A stretch of DNA of 6,618 nt, taken from Lachnospiraceae bacterium. GTDB lineage: Bacteria; Bacillota_A; Clostridia; Lachnospirales; Lachnospiraceae. Where the stretch lies: assembly GCA_017958245.1 (NCBI GenBank), contig JAGDDC010000268.1, positions 1-6,618 of the forward strand, given 5' to 3'. Below, in pieces: positions 5,467-6,618 of this stretch (its first letter is position 1; the number at the start of each line of letters is the position of its first letter). The notes under the pieces were generated by a model. The model did not search any database and was not told where the DNA came from. It was given only the letters and a program-made list of their open reading frames with translations. Made by a program: the position numbers and the translations under genes.

Positions 5467-6600
5467 TCAAAGCCTTGTCGCGAGCGCTCTCGTCACCGTC
5501 TTTGCAATGCCAAAGAGTTTCTCTGCGTTTTCGGTTTCCGATCCTGAGCCCTGCCCGATCCTCTCGAGGTAGGATCTCTCGTCCGTGCCGGTTCCCGCAA
5601 AGAAGAGTCTGACCTCCTCGTAGCCCGAGCCTTTGAGGCTGTCCGTAACCTCCGTGAGGGCTTCCTTCAAAGGCCCCTCGAGGCTTCTGTCGCCACAGGT
5701 GAGCACGCCGTCTACGGTGTTTTCGCCCGCGCGCATCGTCATGTCCACCGGAAGTCCGCTTCTGAATCTGATCCCTATCAGGCCCTTGTTGTCGCTTCCT
5801 CTGCGCAGTGTCAGGTTCATGAGCACCGTGCCCGCTTCCGTGCGGACAGGAAGCTCATAGTAGTTCTTCCTTGCAAATGAAGAGAGCAGCGATATCTGCG
5901 CGCCTATCCTTGAAAGCCTTAAAGCTTCCGAAGAGGTGATCCCGGGGTTGTCATACGCCCTGTCAACAAGCGCTGCCTCGTCCGATAAGAGCCCGTCATA
6001 GCTGCCTTGAAGCTCCTCAAGAGATCCCGCAATGTCGGGAGCGAGATCCGAAAGTCCGATGCTTTCTTCTGCTTCCGCACGGGTCGTGCCTTCGGATTCC
6101 GAAAGCCCGCTACTCTGCGTGGAGGTTTCCTCGCCGTCCGGGGAGGAAAGAGAGAGTGAGGTAAGCTTCCTGTATATGTCGGGAGCTGCGATCATTTCCT
6201 GCATGGCGAGCAGGTTGCCCACAGTTGCGGGTTCCTCAAAGAAGTGCAGAAAAGCCTTCTCAAAGTCTGCCTCGCCTGCCCTTGCTATGTCTTCCTTCAT
6301 GAGCTCGACATCAACGTTCTGCGTGTCGGGCGCGGAAGATCTCCTCAGATCCTCAAGAAACTCCTCGGGGCTCATGGATAGCTGCCTCTGAGGATCGAGC
6401 TTTCCGAGCGTCATCGCGCCAAGGATCTGCTCGCTGATCGAGACGTTATGGCTAACTGTCTCCTCAAGCGCTCCGAAGCTGTCGTCCACCTTGCGGTCTA
6501 CATGTCCGTGTCTTCTCGTGCGATGTGACAGCTTCTTACAACAACCGTAGGACAGACGCCATAGCGGTAAATGGTGAAGATTCTGCAATTGCGGAGGCAC
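5467..6600 (-). CDS. Uncharacterised flagellar-locus protein, FliK-C/DUF6240-like C-terminus; 5' end unresolved
   Basis: I do not recognise this protein with certainty. Counting from GTG 6600 it has 377 residues: helical segments at about 43-150, a Ser/Glu/Thr-rich linker (151-182), helices at 185-245, then a beta-rich region, YYELPVRTEAGTVLMNLTL...GLIGIRF (248-279) and VDGVLTCG...GYEEVRLFF (297-334). That layout recalls the C-terminal part of hook-length control proteins and of DUF6240 proteins of Lachnospiraceae; this is from memory and unverified. No signal peptide or membrane helix is visible. Residues 1-37 are rich in His, Arg, Leu and Cys and look non-native, while coding character is clear from about 6489 (GTG, VDDSFGAL). 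No good ribosome site marks 6600, 6489 or ATG 6414, and the frame stays open to the window edge. A longer gene broken by a frameshift, or a boundary artefact, is possible. Confidence 0.65.
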   Translation of the reverse strand: MPPQLQNLHHLPLWRLSYGCCKKLSHRTRRHGHVDRKVDDSFGALEETVSHNVSISEQILGAMTLGKLDPQRQLSMSPEEFLEDLRRSSAPDTQNVDVELMKEDIARAGEADFEKAFLHFFEEPATVGNLLAMQEMIAAPDIYRKLTSLSLSSPDGEETSTQSSGLSESEGTTRAEAEESIGLSDLAPDIAGSLEELQGSYDGLLSDEAALVDRAYDNPGITSSEALRLSRIGAQISLLSSFARKNYYELPVRTEAGTVLMNLTLRRGSDNKGLIGIRFRSGLPVDMTMRAGENTVDGVLTCGDRSLEGPLKEALTEVTDSLKGSGYEEVRLFFAGTGTDERSYLERIGQGSGSETENAEKLFGIAKTVTRALATRL

Positions 6601-6618
6601 TGATTGAAGATGCGATGA

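Noticed and set aside
5447..5477. AAAGCCTTG direct repeat (5447-5455 and 5469-5477) as an attachment site
   Set aside because: It is nine bases, one copy spans the stop region of a gene, and there is no integrase or mobile cargo nearby.

Overview
The window looks like chromosome of a flagellated Clostridia-type Firmicute, probably Lachnospiraceae-like. Three things point there: the conserved Firmicutes order gdpP-rplI-dnaB on the + strand; a FliS whose tail (MQNTQSVYAGLTY...NRGF) resembles what I remember of Lachnospiraceae homologues; and a textbook sigma-D/sigma-28 promoter in front of a flagellin. Base composition is moderately GC-rich, with heavy use of AGG/AGA and ATA codons. Family assignments rest on motif recognition, not on a database search.

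Left half (+ strand). The 3' part of gdpP (c-di-AMP phosphodiesterase; DHH and DHHA1 domains, N-terminal membrane/PAS/GGDEF part outside the window) ends 2 nt before rplI (ribosomal protein L9). A 138-nt gap with hairpins, including a possible pseudoknot, leads to dnaB (replicative helicase), whose catalytic residues are all present. This is a housekeeping cluster linking second-messenger turnover, translation and replication.

Centre. The + strand cluster and a - strand flagellar cluster converge on a 210-nt gap. Almost all of that gap (2982-3162) is one very long imperfect palindrome: 24-nt outer arms, further paired segments inside, and at the core a strong hairpin flanked by A and T runs that can act as a bidirectional intrinsic terminator. 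The arms go well beyond what a terminator needs, so a MITE-like element or a long-hairpin RNA is worth considering.

Right half (- strand). Reading leftward from the right edge: an uncharacterised protein with a FliK-C/DUF6240-like C-terminal region and an unresolved 5' end; a sigma-D promoter (TAAT-N15-GCCGATAT) and a leader of about 95 nt with hairpins; a 499-residue flagellin with conserved terminal domains, an Flagellin_IN-like variable middle and five cysteines; and fliS, the flagellin export chaperone, best read from a TTG start behind a strong Shine-Dalgarno. Flagellin and fliS are probably co-transcribed from the sigma-D promoter and end at the central terminator.

I found no tRNA, rRNA, CRISPR array, insertion sequence or transposase. 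The best leads for something new are the nested palindrome, the structured rplI-dnaB gap, and the uncharacterised flagellar-locus protein with its odd 5' end.
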